Shown piece by piece: positions 33,036-42,180 of a DNA stretch of 48,569 bases. A program made the position numbers and the translations under genes. Position 1 is the stretch's first letter. Each line of letters starts with the position of its first letter. The notes under the pieces were generated by a model. That model was not told the DNA's origin, did no database searches, and saw nothing but the letters and a program-made list of their open reading frames with translations. Source of the DNA: DAOUAM01 sp034433305 (GTDB taxonomy: Bacteria > Chloroflexota > Dehalococcoidia > Lucifugimonadales > DAOUAM01); NCBI GenBank assembly GCA_034433305.1, contig DAOUAM010000057.1, positions 1 through 48,569 on the forward strand, read 5' to 3'.

Positions 33036-36000
33036 ATGGTCGGGGACTTTTTCGGAAGACTGCTGGGGAGGAGGCTGCTGGGTGAGCGTGGCGACTCATC
33101 CGCGCCTGTTCCTGCCGCTACGCCTTCTGATGAGCAGGTGGAGCCGGAGCAGCCGGAGGCCCGTGGGCCGCTGGGCCAGGCCGGCATGCGGGCGCAACGG
33201 CTGGCGCTGGGCGTAATCTCGCGCCGTGCCGTGCATTCCAGGCCCCGGCAGGGCCACCACTCCGCCGGTATACTGTCCCTGTCTCTGGGCATGGCGCCCC
33301 GCTGGGCAGTGGGCGTCGGCGCCGTGGGAGCCGGCCTGCGTCGGGTCGCGGAGGGCCTCCTGGGCCGCTCGCCCCTTGGCCTGGCCCACTGGCGGACATA
33401 CCAGGCCCCGTACGTGCCTGAGGAGTTCTCGCCAGTCTGGCGCGAGCCACGCCGCGAGGACAACCTGCCTGAAGTCACACCTGGCCAGCCTGGAGAGGGC
33501 ATGCCCCGCACCAGGCCGCGCCGGCCCGCCGCGCCCTTGAGGCGTCCAGGCCAGTCCGCGCCCTCGGTGGAGAGGCGCGTGTCGCGGGCTACGCCGCCCA
33601 TGGGTGCCAGGAGCAAGGCGCCCATCGCCCGGGTGCCGGCCTCCAGCATCAGGAGACGGCAGCCTGGCGTGGCGCTGCACAGGCCCACCATTCATGTGGA
33701 CCGTCCCATGGCCTCCGGCATCCACAGCCCCATAGTCAGCGGCTCCATCGAGCCGGTGGCATCGCCGGAAAGGTGGTCGGCCAGGGAGTACGAGCATGCC
33801 AGGAGCAAGCCCGACAAGCAGCCTGCCAGCGTGGCGGAGTTCCTGTTCGGCCCCGAAGGTGGCCAGTCCACCGACTCGGGCCAGTCCCTGAGGGCCAGGG
33901 AAAGATCAGGGCCGTGGGAGCCGCCCCCGGCGGTGTCTGCGCGCCCATCCCCGCCGCGTCCCGCCCCTTCCGACGGCGTCGCCGGGCTGGACACTTCTGG
34001 CCGTGGCCCCAGGGGCTACCGCCAGTCCGGCCCTCCGCAAAGCCAGGAGGGCGGTGAGCAACGCCAGTCCTCGAGAGCAAGCATTGTCCAGCGCTCTCGC
34101 CGCCTGGTGGCGCGTGGTGTGGCGCTGGTCTTCAGAAAGCCCGCGGCCCCTTCCGCCGGCCCTGGTGTCATAGATGGAGCGCCCCGGCCTGCCGGCCAGG
34201 CGGGCATGGTGGGTGGCACACCGCGCCCATCCAGCACAGGCCGGCGGCCTTCGCCGGTGGAGCGCGTGTCCCAGCGCGAGGCCGTGCCCAGGGCAGAGTC
34301 GCGGAGGCCGTCCCACGCCGACGCCGCGCGGCCAGACGTGAGCGCCGGCGGGAAGCCTGCCAGCGAAATCGGCCACGCGCCAGGGCCAGGCCGCGCCGCC
34401 TCGCCAGGCGAGTTGTCGGCGCTGCGTGCCGACGCGCCCCGGACAGAGTCACGGGAGGCCTTCCACGTACAGGCTACCGGGTGGCCAGCCCCTGAAGACA
34501 GTGTTTCCGGCCCGGATGATGTCCACCCGGCACAGGCCGGCGAGTCCCGGCCACGCGGGCTGATGGCGCGGGCCGTGGAGATGGTCTTCGCCAGGCGTCA
34601 GGCCCCCGCTCCAGGTGCCCAGGTAAGGACTTCCATGCAGGACATCCGCTCCAGCGCCGGGCACGAGGGCCAGGAAGATGAAAGGCCGGCGAGAGTCCGG
34701 CCGACAGAAGAGCGTGCGTCCAGTCGGCCCCACCCCGCCCAGCATGGGAGTGGCGGCGAGGGTGGTACGCCCAGGAGAGGGCGCGCCCCTGCCACCGGGA
34801 GGCAGCCTCAGGCTGCTCGCCGGGTCGAGGAGCGGCCCTCGGCGGCAGCGGAGCGTCCGCGCGGGACGCATGGCCCCATCAGCGACACACAGCGGCATGA
34901 CACACGCGCCGGCGGTCCGCCAGCGGGCCTCGTCCGACGCTCCCTCCAGGCGGCCTCGCGGGCCACGGAGATGGTGCTGCGAAAGGAGCGCCGCCCGGCG
35001 GCCACGCCGTCTCCTGCGTCATCGCAGCAGCCTGCGCCGCGCCACCAGGGCGTGACCAGGCCAGCGGCAGGCCGCCTCGGCCAGCGCGGCGGGACCATCC
35101 AGCCCCCCCATGCGGGATGTCCGCCAGGCGCCTCGGAAGGCCCAGTGGTGGACGTGAGGGACACCACGCCTGACGAGTCCCGCTCCGCTCCTGGGCAGGC
35201 CACCCGTCTCCAGCCACGGCAGGCCGGCGAGGCCCTCGGCGGGCAAGCTGCGCGGCAGCAGCCAGTCGCCACGCGGGGACATGCCGAGGGAGTGCCCTCG
35301 TGGGATGTCCAGGACGCCTCACGGGCTGACTGGCGTGGCCCACGTGCGGCGCGTCCCGGCCCAGCGCCAGCCAGGCCATCCGGGGTCCTGCGGCGCTCCC
35401 TGGGTATGGCCATCCATGCCACGGCCCTGGTATTCAGGAAGGGCGCCTCTGCCAGTCCCGGCGCGGCACTGCCCTCCCCTGCCAACGACCGGCAGCCCGC
35501 GCAGGCCGGCCCATCCGCCACGGCGGCCCGCAGCCCGGTGGCCGGTGTCAGCCAGGGCCACCAGAGGCGGGATGTCGCAAGCACGCCGCGTGCGCTCCAG
35601 GTGACACGCGTGGCGCGGACGGTGGCCCGCCGCTCGGTGGGCATGGCATTGCAGGCCGGGGAGATGGTCTTCAGGAAGCGGACAGTAAGAGTCCGGGACA
35701 GCGGGGCCAGCCCCTCTATGAGCAGCCAGACCAGCCAGGTAGAGGAAGAGGCTTCGACTGCCGTCCAGCCTGGCCCCAGGAGCGGTCGCGCGGCCAACCT
35801 GACAGCAGAAAGCGGCCACGTCCACCGCGAGAGGCAGGCTACAGCCAGGTCTGTGAAGCTCCAGGCCAGCGCCGTGGATGAGCAAAGGCCCGCGTTGTCC
35901 CGCATCGCCCGCCTGCAACAGGTGGCGCGCCGCTCGGCGACTACGGTACTCCATGCCCGCGAGCTGGTGTTCAGAAGTTGGACTCCCCCCAGTGGTCAGA

Positions 36001-36803
36001 CGCGGCGGACGGGTGCCCCGGCCGTGGCTGCCTCCGCTGCACGCCGGGCCAGCGGCGAAGCCTGGGAAGATGCGCCGGCCCAGAGCAGTCCTCTCCCGCG
36101 GCCGGCCCAGGCAGGCTTCCATGCCCAGCATGAAGGCCATGCGGCTGAGGAGTCCAGGCCATCCTCCCTGCAGCGCAGGCTATCGGCGCCTCTGATGCGT
36201 AGCTTCTCGCCACGCCCTGAGACCCGCTACACGCCTGCCGGGAGGCGCTCCGGGGCCGCTCCGGCCAGGGGCGAGCGTTGGGCCGGTCCAATGCACTATG
36301 GGCCGGTCTGGCTGGAGCTCACTGGCGGCAATGCCAGCGGCGTCACTGTGCCAGAGGCCCCGCAGACCCAGGACGCGCTGCCGCTGGCAACAGCGCCTTA
36401 CAGGACGCCCGCTGGTGCCAGGGACCAGGCGCGCTCTACCGGCGTGGCCCTCCCGTCCCTGCGGGAAGCAGGCCATGGCGTCAGCGGCAATGGCAAGGTG
36501 CGGCGCAGGCTGGATGCCCATGCGGCGCCGGCCGCCCATGGCAACGGCCACCTGCACGGCGCAACGCCTTTGCCAGGGCCTGAGCATATACAGCTCGCGT
36601 GGCAATCGGCCCGCCCGTCTGCCAGTCGGAGAGAAGATGCGCAGCCCCTAATAGGCGAGCACAGGGATGGCGAGCAACCTGCCCCTGAGCTGAAGCCGGA
36701 GCAGGTGGAGCTCCTGGCATCCAGGATCTACTCATACATCAAGCAGAAACTGGCCATGGAGAGGGAGCGGCACGGCCGACCAGGCTTCCCTCTGTGGCCA
36801 TAG
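33036..36803 (+). CDS. Large Arg/Pro/Ala-rich disordered eCIS protein with six cationic helix repeats
   Basis: 1255 residues, start at ATG 33036 with AAGG upstream. Most is low-complexity, rich in Arg, Pro, Ala, Ser, Gly and Gln, and predicted by eye to be disordered. Set in it are six copies of a ~17-residue amphipathic motif of the form R-R-S-x3-A-x2-A-x2-[ML]-V-[FL]-R-K, at residues about 350-375, 506-528, 631-658, 783-809, 860-888 and 959-988 (e.g. RRSLGMAIHATALVFRK, RRSVGMALQAGEMVFRK). The N-terminus has two further hydrophobic/basic patches (MVGDFFGRLLGRRLLGE). The C-terminus is ordered and conserved-looking: EQVELLASRIYSYIKQKLAM followed by ERERHGRP; I recall this kind of ending on shorter eCIS proteins at this position. 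It may be a length-determining, membrane-active or cargo protein. Function unknown. Confidence 0.75.
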   Translation: MVGDFFGRLLGRRLLGERGDSSAPVPAATPSDEQVEPEQPEARGPLGQAGMRAQRLALGVISRRAVHSRPRQGHHSAGILSLSLGMAPRWAVGVGAVGAGLRRVAEGLLGRSPLGLAHWRTYQAPYVPEEFSPVWREPRREDNLPEVTPGQPGEGMPRTRPRRPAAPLRRPGQSAPSVERRVSRATPPMGARSKAPIARVPASSIRRRQPGVALHRPTIHVDRPMASGIHSPIVSGSIEPVASPERWSAREYEHARSKPDKQPASVAEFLFGPEGGQSTDSGQSLRARERSGPWEPPPAVSARPSPPRPAPSDGVAGLDTSGRGPRGYRQSGPPQSQEGGEQRQSSRASIVQRSRRLVARGVALVFRKPAAPSAGPGVIDGAPRPAGQAGMVGGTPRPSSTGRRPSPVERVSQREAVPRAESRRPSHADAARPDVSAGGKPASEIGHAPGPGRAASPGELSALRADAPRTESREAFHVQATGWPAPEDSVSGPDDVHPAQAGESRPRGLMARAVEMVFARRQAPAPGAQVRTSMQDIRSSAGHEGQEDERPARVRPTEERASSRPHPAQHGSGGEGGTPRRGRAPATGRQPQAARRVEERPSAAAERPRGTHGPISDTQRHDTRAGGPPAGLVRRSLQAASRATEMVLRKERRPAATPSPASSQQPAPRHQGVTRPAAGRLGQRGGTIQPPHAGCPPGASEGPVVDVRDTTPDESRSAPGQATRLQPRQAGEALGGQAARQQPVATRGHAEGVPSWDVQDASRADWRGPRAARPGPAPARPSGVLRRSLGMAIHATALVFRKGASASPGAALPSPANDRQPAQAGPSATAARSPVAGVSQGHQRRDVASTPRALQVTRVARTVARRSVGMALQAGEMVFRKRTVRVRDSGASPSMSSQTSQVEEEASTAVQPGPRSGRAANLTAESGHVHRERQATARSVKLQASAVDEQRPALSRIARLQQVARRSATTVLHARELVFRSWTPPSGQTRRTGAPAVAASAARRASGEAWEDAPAQSSPLPRPAQAGFHAQHEGHAAEESRPSSLQRRLSAPLMRSFSPRPETRYTPAGRRSGAAPARGERWAGPMHYGPVWLELTGGNASGVTVPEAPQTQDALPLATAPYRTPAGARDQARSTGVALPSLREAGHGVSGNGKVRRRLDAHAAPAAHGNGHLHGATPLPGPEHIQLAWQSARPSASRREDAQPLIGEHRDGEQPAPELKPEQVELLASRIYSYIKQKLAMERERHGRPGFPLWP

Positions 36804-36817
36804 GAGAAGTGTAGTCC

Positions 36818-37531
36818 ATGGTTACGCCGGCAGCGACTTCAGGGCAGGCAACGGCCAGTACCGCCATGGCCAGCGGCGAACTGGCCAAGGCATCGCTCAC
36901 AGACCTGGACGACCCCAATGCCAGGCCCATCGAGTTCATGTTCAACCCCACCGAGTACTCCCTGAGCAAGTCCAACTCCTGGGAGCCGGTGAAGATTGTG
37001 GGGTCCAACGTTCCCCGCCTGGAGTTCACCTCCGGCGGCTCCATCTCCCTGAAGCTGGACCTTCTGTTCGACACCTATGGTTCCAAGCAGGACGTGCGTA
37101 CCTACACAGACAGGATTTTCGCCCTGACCAAAATCTCGCCCAAGACAGTGGACGACGTTACCAAAATAGGGCGCCCGCCGCGTTGCATGTTTAGCTGGGG
37201 CAGGGTGTTTAATTTCCCCGCCGTGATAACGGACATCAACATCCAGTACACGCTGTTCCTGTCCGATGGCACGCCGGTGCGCGCCCGGGTGAGCCTGGGC
37301 CTCCAGGAGTGCGAGGACCCGGACGTCCAGCCCAGGCAGAACCCCACGACCCAGGGCACGCTGGGCCACAAGGTCTATGTGGTCAAGCCCGGCGACACTA
37401 TAGACTGGATAGCCTACCAGGAGTACAGGGACCCGACGGCGTGGCGGGCCATCGCCGAGGCCAACAGCCTGGACAACCCCAGGGACCTGAGGCCAGGCCA
37501 GGTGCTGGCCATTCAGCCCCTGGTGTCCTGA
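36818..37531 (+). CDS. eCIS LysM tube-baseplate adaptor (Afp7/Pvc7-like)
   Basis: 237 residues. After a loose N-terminus, residues ~30-170 are the CIS tube/baseplate domain (PIEFMFNPTEYSLSKSNSWE, FTSGGSISLKLDLLFDTYGS, PPRCMFSWGRVFNFPAVITD). Residues ~185-235 are a LysM motif (VYVVKPGDTIDWIAYQEYRD, AWRAIAEANSLDNPRDLRPG). This adaptor links the spike hub to the tube and baseplate; its LysM part packs in the baseplate and need not bind peptidoglycan. It starts 14 bases after the disordered protein and is followed at 21 bases by the hub gene. Confidence 0.94.
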   Translation: MVTPAATSGQATASTAMASGELAKASLTDLDDPNARPIEFMFNPTEYSLSKSNSWEPVKIVGSNVPRLEFTSGGSISLKLDLLFDTYGSKQDVRTYTDRIFALTKISPKTVDDVTKIGRPPRCMFSWGRVFNFPAVITDINIQYTLFLSDGTPVRARVSLGLQECEDPDVQPRQNPTTQGTLGHKVYVVKPGDTIDWIAYQEYRDPTAWRAIAEANSLDNPRDLRPGQVLAIQPLVS

Positions 37532-37552
37532 CCTTACCCTCAGGAGTCAGAG

Positions 37553-39412
37553 ATGGTTACCCAGACAAAAGCCAGTGTCCCCCTGCTCTCCGTCAAGGTT
37601 GCTGGCAGTAACATAGCCAGTGAGCTGGCCGAGGCTCTGGCCGAAGTGGTGGTCGAGAGTGACCGCTATCTGCCCAGCCTGGCAATAGTCAAGTTCCACC
37701 TGAACAGTCCACAGAAAGGCTTCAGGCTGGACTGGCCCGACTCCACTATGAAGGACTACCTGAGCACGGGCAAAGAGCTGGAGATCGTAGAGCGTAAGGC
37801 CAATGGCCAGGAGAAGTCCATCTTCAAGGGTGAGGTTACCGCGCTGTCGCTGGACTACGGCGGCCTGGTGTCCGAGTCGCTGCACCTCACCCTGCAGGCA
37901 CAGGCACGCTCCCATCGGCTGCACCGTGGCTGCAAGACCAGGACTTTCCTCAACGTTAAGCTCAGCGACATCGCCAGCAGGATCGCCAGCGATAACAATC
38001 TGAGCGCAGATGTGCAGCCCACATCCGGCGTCTTCGAGTACGTGGCCCAGGTGGGCCAGACGGACTGGGACTTTCTGTCGCAGTTAGCCCACCGCGTGGG
38101 CTACGAGGTCCTGGTGGTAGACAAGAGGCTGCTGTTCAAGAAGCCCCAGCAGAGCGGGCAGCCTGTCACCCTGGAGTGGGGCGTGCAGCTCTTGCAGTTC
38201 CAGGTCCGGGCGGCGACCCAGTTCCAGGCATCCAAGGTCACAGTCCGCGGTTGGGACAGCCTGGAGCAGAAGCCGCTGGTGGGCACTGCCACCAGCGGTA
38301 CTGGCGCGCCCCAGATAGGCGAGTCCAGGAGCGGCGCCGAGCAGGCCAAGCAGGCCTTCGGCGATGCTGAAGTGGTCATTACCGATATACCCGTGGACAC
38401 CCAGGAGGACGCCCAGGGCATTGCCCGCTCCCTGGCTGACGCCATCGCCTGCGACCACATTCACGCCGAGGGTGTGTGCATAGGGGACTCGGCCATCGCA
38501 CCGGGCGTTATGGTGGAGCTGAAGGGCATTGGTAGCCGGTTCAGCGGCAAGTACTACGTGACGGCGGCCACTCACCACTACTCGGGGGACAGGGGCTACA
38601 CCACCACCTTCGTGGTAGGGGGTCGCAGGCCAGACACGCTGTCCGAGGCCCTGGGCCGGGGCCAGCGGGACGCCAGGGGCACCGGGCGTATCGCAGGAGT
38701 AGTCCCCGCCATTGTCACCAACATGGACGATCCCAAGAACCTGGGCCGGGTAAAGGTCAAGTTCCCCTGGATGCCCACCACCCCCCAGGGCCAGGAGGTG
38801 GAAAGCTGCTGGGCACGCGTGGCGGTGCCCGATGCCGGCCCACAGCGGGGCATGGAGTGGCTCCCTGAGGTCAACGACGAGGTGCTGGTGGCCTTCGAGC
38901 ATGGCGACATCCATCGCCCATACATCATTGGCGGCCTGTGGAGCAACAAGAACAAGCCCCCAGAGAACGTCATCAGCAACGGCAAGAACAACAAGCGCGT
39001 CATGAAGTCGCGCAGTGGTCACCAGATCATCCTGGACGATACCGACGGCGCCGAGCAGATCGTCATCCGGGACAAGACGGGGAAGAACGAGCTTATCATT
39101 GACTCCAAGCAGAACAACCTCACCATAAGCATAGAAAAGGACATCACCATTCAGGCCAAGGGCAAGGTCACCGTCAAGGCAACGGGAGACATAGCGCTCC
39201 AGTGCGCCAACTTCAGCCTCAACGCCTCCCAGAAGTGCGAGATCAAGGCCAATGCCCAGATGGACATCACCACCAACGCCACGCTGAACATGTCCGGCTC
39301 CCAGACGTCGGTGGAGGGCAAGGGCCGGATAGAGGTCAAGAGCAACGGCCAGGCGTCGGTGAACAGCTCCGGCATCCTGCAAATCCGGGGCAGCCTGGTG
39401 CAGATCAACTAG
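37553..39412 (+). CDS. eCIS VgrG-like hub and spike (Afp8/Pvc8-like)
   Basis: 619 residues with CAGGAGTCAGAG before the ATG. Residues ~1-345 form the gp27-like hub (VAQVGQTDWDFLSQLAHRVG, HIHAEGVCIGDSAIAPGVMV, YYVTAATHHYSGDRGYTTTF). Residues ~355-440 are the gp5 OB fold (GRIAGVVPAIVTNMDDPKNL, GRVKVKFPWMP, CWARVAVPDAGPQRGMEWLP, NDEVLVAFEHGD). Residues ~470-619 are a beta-helical spike with regular short strands (NNLTISIEKDITIQAKGKVT). The trimer forms the puncturing point below the tube and carries the PAAR tip encoded next. No C-terminal effector extension is seen. Confidence 0.95.
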   Translation: MVTQTKASVPLLSVKVAGSNIASELAEALAEVVVESDRYLPSLAIVKFHLNSPQKGFRLDWPDSTMKDYLSTGKELEIVERKANGQEKSIFKGEVTALSLDYGGLVSESLHLTLQAQARSHRLHRGCKTRTFLNVKLSDIASRIASDNNLSADVQPTSGVFEYVAQVGQTDWDFLSQLAHRVGYEVLVVDKRLLFKKPQQSGQPVTLEWGVQLLQFQVRAATQFQASKVTVRGWDSLEQKPLVGTATSGTGAPQIGESRSGAEQAKQAFGDAEVVITDIPVDTQEDAQGIARSLADAIACDHIHAEGVCIGDSAIAPGVMVELKGIGSRFSGKYYVTAATHHYSGDRGYTTTFVVGGRRPDTLSEALGRGQRDARGTGRIAGVVPAIVTNMDDPKNLGRVKVKFPWMPTTPQGQEVESCWARVAVPDAGPQRGMEWLPEVNDEVLVAFEHGDIHRPYIIGGLWSNKNKPPENVISNGKNNKRVMKSRSGHQIILDDTDGAEQIVIRDKTGKNELIIDSKQNNLTISIEKDITIQAKGKVTVKATGDIALQCANFSLNASQKCEIKANAQMDITTNATLNMSGSQTSVEGKGRIEVKSNGQASVNSSGILQIRGSLVQIN

Positions 39413-39423
39413 AGAAGAGGCCC

Positions 39424-39714
39424 ATGCCGCCAGCAGCGCGTTTGACAGACATGCATACCTGTCCCATGACTACGGGGCCGGTGCCCCACGTGGGCGGGCC
39501 GATAGTAGGCCCAGGCATCCCCACGGTGCTCATCGGCGGCATACCGGCGTCGGTCATGGGCGACATGGCTACCTGCACTGGGCCGCCGGACACCATCATC
39601 AAAGGCTCGGCCACGGTGCTTATCGGCGGCCGGCCAGCCGCCCGCATGGGCGACCAGACAGCTCACGGCGGCGTCATCGTGGGTGGGCTGCCCACAGTAA
39701 TCATCGGAGGTTGA
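39424..39714 (+). CDS. PAAR spike-tip protein (Afp10-like)
   Basis: 96 residues, MPPAARLTDMHTCPMTTGPV then PHVGGPIVGPGIPTVLIGGI, with three P-A-[SA]-x-x-G-D type loops (IPASVMGDMATC, RPAARMGDQTAHGG). It is the short PAAR cone that sharpens the spike and usually holds one zinc ion with His/Cys ligands; His and Cys residues at ~11, ~13, ~52 and ~83 are candidates. It begins 12 bases after the hub gene with AGAAGAGG upstream. It carries no fused effector domain. Its stop TGA lies within the start region of the gp25 gene. Confidence 0.94.
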   Translation: MPPAARLTDMHTCPMTTGPVPHVGGPIVGPGIPTVLIGGIPASVMGDMATCTGPPDTIIKGSATVLIGGRPAARMGDQTAHGGVIVGGLPTVIIGG

Positions 39715-39719
39715 CGGCA

Positions 39720-40133
39720 GTGGACCTGAACGGGCATGAGAAACACTTCCTGGGCCAGGGCTGGCGCTTCCCGGTAGGCGTCAACAGCAAGGGAGGCATC
39801 GCCCTGACCCGTGGCCAGAGTGACATCGAGGCTTCCATTCTGGTCATACTGGGCACGGCCAGGGGCGAGCGGGTCATGCGGCCCGAGTTTGGCTCCTCCA
39901 TCCACGACTTCGTTTTCATGCCCAACAACGCCACCACTCATGGGCTGCTGGCCTACCACGTCCGGGAAGCCCTGGCCCGCTGGGAGCCGCGCATCGAGGT
40001 CACCGCCGTGGATGTGCAGCCCGACATCGCCGACCCCGGACGCGTGCTCATCAACATCAACTACCAGGTGAAGGCCACCAACGACGACCGCAACCTGGTC
40101 TATCCTTTCTATCTGGTCCCTCTGGAGGAATGA
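39720..40133 (+). CDS. gp25-like baseplate wedge protein (Afp9-like)
   Basis: 137 residues if the GTG at 39720 is used (GGAGG 9 bases upstream); a TTG at 39711 in the same frame is possible but abuts that site. The sequence GWRFPVGVNSKGGIALTRGQ, SDIEASILVILGTARGERVM, RPEFGSSIHDFVFMPNN is the gp25/T6SS TssE-type fold, with the E-R-x-M-x-P-x-F-G core. It attaches the sheath's first ring to the baseplate. Despite lysozyme-like naming in databases it has no enzymatic role in these systems. Confidence 0.93.
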   Translation: MDLNGHEKHFLGQGWRFPVGVNSKGGIALTRGQSDIEASILVILGTARGERVMRPEFGSSIHDFVFMPNNATTHGLLAYHVREALARWEPRIEVTAVDVQPDIADPGRVLININYQVKATNDDRNLVYPFYLVPLEE

Positions 40134-40137
40134 CGCC

Positions 40138-42171
40138 ATGGCGCTGCCAGTGCCCAACCTGGACGACCGCACCTTCCAGGACATAGTGAACGAGGCCCGG
40201 CGCAGGATACCCCTCTACTGCCCGGAGTGGACTGACCACAACCTCAGCGACCCGGGCATCACCCTCATTGAGCTCTTCGCCTGGATGACCGACCTTATCA
40301 TCTACCGGCTCAACAAGGTGCCTGACAAGAACTACGTCAAGTTCCTGGAGCTTATCGGTGTCAAGCTGGCGCCTGCGGCGCCGGCCAGCGCCGAGGTCAC
40401 CTTCCGGCTGGCGGCACCGCAGCCAGCGCCGGTCACCATCCCCCAGGGCACCGAGGTCGCCACCATCCGCACCGAGACCGAGGACTCCATTGTTTTCACC
40501 ACCACCGAAAGCCTCACCATCCCGCCAGCCGACCTGAGGTACTTCCTGGTGACCAGGGACGGCGAGCATTTCGAGGACCGCCTGCCTGTCCTGCGGCAGT
40601 GGCAGTCCCTGGCAGGCCTCGGTGGCCCTGAGGAGGGCCGCAGGTTCAACCTCTTCGATAGCGTGCCCCAACCTAACAACGCCTTCTACCTGGGCTTTGG
40701 CATCAGCCTGCGGCGCACCGTCCTGTCGGTCACGCTGGACTGCCTGGAGCGGGCGGCCCCCGGCATCGTGCCGTCCAATCCGCCCCTGGCGTGGGAGTAC
40801 TGGGACAGCGAGCGCCGGGACTGGGTGCAGTTCAGCCGCCAGCCCGAAAGCGACGCCTGGCTGGAGGTGGACGGCACCCGTGGCCTGAACCTGCGGGGCG
40901 ACGTGGTCCTGCACATACCGCGCACGGCCGCTGATGCCACCATCGCCATGCGGGAAGCCTTCTGGGTGCGCTGCCGCGTCATAGAAGGGGACGACGCCAC
41001 AGGCGCATACACGGCCTCGCCGCAACTGGCGGCGGTGGACGTCTATACCGTCGGCGGCACGGCCATGGCCAGCAACATCACCAGTATCGTGGGCGAGGTC
41101 ATAGGCACCAGCAATGGCAAGCCAGGCCAGGCCATGAAGGTCTCCAGGGTCCCCATGCTGCCCCTGGAGCAGGGCGAGACGGTGGAAGTCCAGCGCGAGG
41201 ACAACACCGGCTGGGAGCCGTGGCAGCAGGTCGAGGACTTCTCCCGCTCAGGCAAGGACGACAAGCACTTTGTCTGCGACCCCGTGACGGGTGAGATAAT
41301 CTTCGGGCCGGTGGTACGCTCTCCCAGCGGCGAGACGCGGGCCTATGGCGCCACGCCGCCGGCGGGCATGGCGGTGCGTCTGACCTCCTACCGCCACGGT
41401 GGCGGGCCGCAGGGCAACGTGGGCCGTGGCACCCTGACCACCCTCAAGTCCTCCATACCCTATGTGGCCTCGGTGACCAACCGCAGGGTAGCCAGCGGCG
41501 GCGTTGACCCCGAGAGCATCGAGAGCGCCAAGCTGCGCGGCCCGCAGACCCTGCGCACACGCAACCGCGCCGTGACCGAGGAGGACTTCGAGTCGCTGGC
41601 GCGAGAGGCGTCGCCTTCCGTGAGGCGAGCGGCGTGCATACAGCCCCGGGAGGTAGGCGCCGAGGGCGACCCGCTGCCGGGCGTGGTGCGCGTGCTTCTG
41701 GTCCCTACCCTGCCCTCCTCGGCCGGCAAGGTGGTAAGGCCCGAGGACCTGCGGCTGCCCAGGGAACTGGTGGAGCAGGTCAAGAGCTACCTGGACGAGC
41801 GTCGGCTGCTGACCACGGTGCTGGTGGTGACCCAGCCCGAGTACCTGTGGGTCTCGGTGGAAGCCAGGGTCAAGATGCGCCGTGGGGCAGACCCGGAGCA
41901 GGTGCGCCAGGCCGTGGAGGAGCGGCTGTACCGCTTCATCCATCCCATCCACGGCGGCGCCGACGGCCAGGGCTGGCCCTTCGGCAGGAGCCTCTTCGTG
42001 GCGGAGCTATACTCGCAGATACAGGCCGTCCCTGGCGTGGAGTACACCCAGGAGATCAAGCTCTACCCGGTGGACCCGGCCAATGGCAAGCGTGGCGAGC
42101 CGACGGAGACGCTGGCCGTCCCGCGCGGCGGGCTGGTCTGCTCCCACAGCCACAGTGTAATCTGCACCTAG
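40138..42171 (+). CDS. Baseplate J-like wedge protein (Afp11-like, gp6-like)
   Basis: 677 residues, GGAGG 8 bases before the ATG. The N-terminus MALPVPNLDDRTFQDIVNEA, then PLYCPEWTDHNLSDPGITLI and ELFAWMTDLIIYRLNKVPDK, is characteristic of the putative baseplate assembly family of eCIS and phage-like particles. A beta-rich middle part follows. The conserved core is RTRNRAVTEEDFESLAREAS, with a C-terminal J-like segment (YLDERRLLTTVLVVTQPEYL). It forms the hexagonal wedge ring of the baseplate with the protein encoded next. It starts 4 bases after the gp25 gene. Confidence 0.94.
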   Translation: MALPVPNLDDRTFQDIVNEARRRIPLYCPEWTDHNLSDPGITLIELFAWMTDLIIYRLNKVPDKNYVKFLELIGVKLAPAAPASAEVTFRLAAPQPAPVTIPQGTEVATIRTETEDSIVFTTTESLTIPPADLRYFLVTRDGEHFEDRLPVLRQWQSLAGLGGPEEGRRFNLFDSVPQPNNAFYLGFGISLRRTVLSVTLDCLERAAPGIVPSNPPLAWEYWDSERRDWVQFSRQPESDAWLEVDGTRGLNLRGDVVLHIPRTAADATIAMREAFWVRCRVIEGDDATGAYTASPQLAAVDVYTVGGTAMASNITSIVGEVIGTSNGKPGQAMKVSRVPMLPLEQGETVEVQREDNTGWEPWQQVEDFSRSGKDDKHFVCDPVTGEIIFGPVVRSPSGETRAYGATPPAGMAVRLTSYRHGGGPQGNVGRGTLTTLKSSIPYVASVTNRRVASGGVDPESIESAKLRGPQTLRTRNRAVTEEDFESLAREASPSVRRAACIQPREVGAEGDPLPGVVRVLLVPTLPSSAGKVVRPEDLRLPRELVEQVKSYLDERRLLTTVLVVTQPEYLWVSVEARVKMRRGADPEQVRQAVEERLYRFIHPIHGGADGQGWPFGRSLFVAELYSQIQAVPGVEYTQEIKLYPVDPANGKRGEPTETLAVPRGGLVCSHSHSVICT

Positions 42172-42180
42172 GTGAGCGCC

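Noticed and set aside
34808..35905. 365-codon open frame on the minus strand inside the disordered eCIS protein
   Set aside because: The plus-strand frame has regular helix repeats, a ribosome site and the operon position. The minus frame has no recognisable feature and is a GC-bias shadow.
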